From: Ectopseudomonas guguanensis
GTDB taxonomy: Bacteria > Pseudomonadota > Gammaproteobacteria > Pseudomonadales > Pseudomonadaceae
DNA length: 64,000 nt
Direction of reading: 5' to 3'
Assembly (NCBI RefSeq): GCF_900104265.1
Contig: NZ_FNJJ01000007.1
Coordinates: 227,443 to 291,442, forward strand
The position numbers and the translations under genes were made by a program. Below, piece by piece: positions 63,483 to 64,000 of the stretch. The notes beneath the pieces were generated by a model. It did not search any database. It worked only from the letters and a program-made list of their open reading frames with translations, and had not been told where the DNA came from. Positions within the stretch are counted from its first letter, which is position 1. Every line of letters starts with the position of its first letter.

Positions 63483-64000
63483 GGTTGTTCGCATATTTTG
63501 GGGAAAGTGCGGGTTGGCCCCGGACTGGCAGGTTTGTTTGCGTATCGCTTGCTGACTTAGCACTATCCATTACCGAGTGTACTGAGCGTTTGGGTTGCGC
63601 CCCTTACGGGCGCCACACCTTGATTCGCTGCGCTCACCCTTCGGGTCTGCCTGCGGCTTGTTACTCCGCTGCGCTACGTTTCGGCCTCCTGACGGGACCG
63701 AGGCGCGAGCTTGCATAATCTTTGCGAAGTTGAAATTGGCGGCGTCTGACCTTTGCCTTTGCTTTTGCCTTTGCCCTTGCTCTTCAACTGCGATGGAACA
63801 GACGACGCCCAAGTCCCCTTCAGGAGGCCGAGTGGAATCACCGTGGAAGGGGTTGAGCGGCATGGATGCCGCGAGAGTCGTGATGGGCCAGGGATGGCCC
63901 TTCACGGCGTGCCCCTGGAACGGTGATGGAGCGAGGGAACCCCGGCGCAGCCGGGGCCGTATGCAGGGGTGTGTTTCTTTGCTTACTTTCTTTGCACAAG
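63483..64000. mobile_element. Fold-back element, copy 2 (truncated by window end)
   Basis: It starts GGTTGTTCGCATATTTTGGGG right after TTTTTTATT of the tRNA terminator and follows the reverse complement of copy 1 from 26840 downward. At the window end it has reached the point equivalent to about 26216 of copy 1, having used 518 bp against 625, so it carries an internal deletion of roughly 107 bp, near 63690. A CTTTGC-type hexamer tract near 63755 is longer here than in copy 1. The missing end and any 8-bp duplication lie beyond the window. Confidence 0.83.

Overview
The window is chromosomal DNA of a gammaproteobacterium of the genus Pseudomonas. The evidence is the gene order nlpD-rpoS-rsmZ-fdxA-mutS-cinA-recA-recX, an oprH-phoP-phoQ operon, the GacA box in front of rsmZ, the NAGGN osmoprotectant cluster, high G+C and many REP-type palindromes at gene ends. 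I infer a species other than P. aeruginosa, possibly of the mendocina/oleovorans group, but no species call can be proved from this sequence alone. Coding density is high and nearly all genes are core or conserved. The main non-core material is two copies of a non-coding fold-back element.

Layout. 0-9.2 kb: stress and genome maintenance (pcm end, a DUF368 lipid-carrier translocase candidate, nlpD, rpoS with a PsrA-type operator inside nlpD, the sRNA rsmZ with its GacA box, fdxA, mutS, cinA, recA with a LexA box, recX). 9.2-16.6 kb: an unknown gene, DUF2835, pyrD, rmf, rlmL, dacB, yggL. 16.7-24.5 kb: a membrane HD-GYP protein, a FUSC transporter, a Dgt-like triphosphohydrolase, an EAL protein and a yqjD-yqjE-yqjK operon. 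24.8-26.0 kb: an ammonium transporter. 26.08-26.84 kb: fold-back element copy 1. 26.9-36.4 kb: DUF3108, purN-purM, DUF2066, a PerM-type permease, hda, then a minus-strand run (arsC-like, wrbA, DUF2069, hydrolase) and yihY. 36.4-42.9 kb: a PilZ-like gene and neighbour, a TlpA-like lipoprotein, an MFS permease and oprH-phoP-phoQ. 43-48 kb: a soluble PAS-PAS-MCP receptor and an AraC regulator divergent from an acyl-CoA dehydrogenase / CoA-transferase pair. 48-54.4 kb: sprT-like, two Yip1 genes, a J-domain protein, ttcA, a DAHP synthase preceded by two aromatic-rich leader ORFs and a terminator, a tag-like glycosylase and yheU. 54.5-57.2 kb: a 7TM hybrid sensor kinase. 57.5-63 kb: the NAGGN genes (M42 peptidase, ngg, asnO) with a divergent MarR gene. 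63.07-63.44 kb: tRNA-Val and two tRNA-Asp genes, then fold-back element copy 2, which is cut by the window edge.

The two observations I rate highest are these. (1) A 764-bp element, palindromic about its centre, has matching ends and an exact 8-bp flanking duplication (ATAAAAAA). Both copies sit in the T-tract of an intrinsic terminator. (2) The leader of the DAHP synthase encodes a 43-residue peptide containing YHFFGYWF, then a strong terminator, then a second 29-residue Tyr-rich ORF with its own ribosome binding site. This looks like attenuation by aromatic amino acids.

Several genes point to c-di-GMP and Gac/Rsm lifestyle control: rsmZ, the HD-GYP and EAL proteins, the PilZ-like protein, the BdlA-like receptor and the hybrid kinase. 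Start codons were chosen from ribosome binding sites, family start positions and signal peptides, and differ in many cases from the longest open frame.
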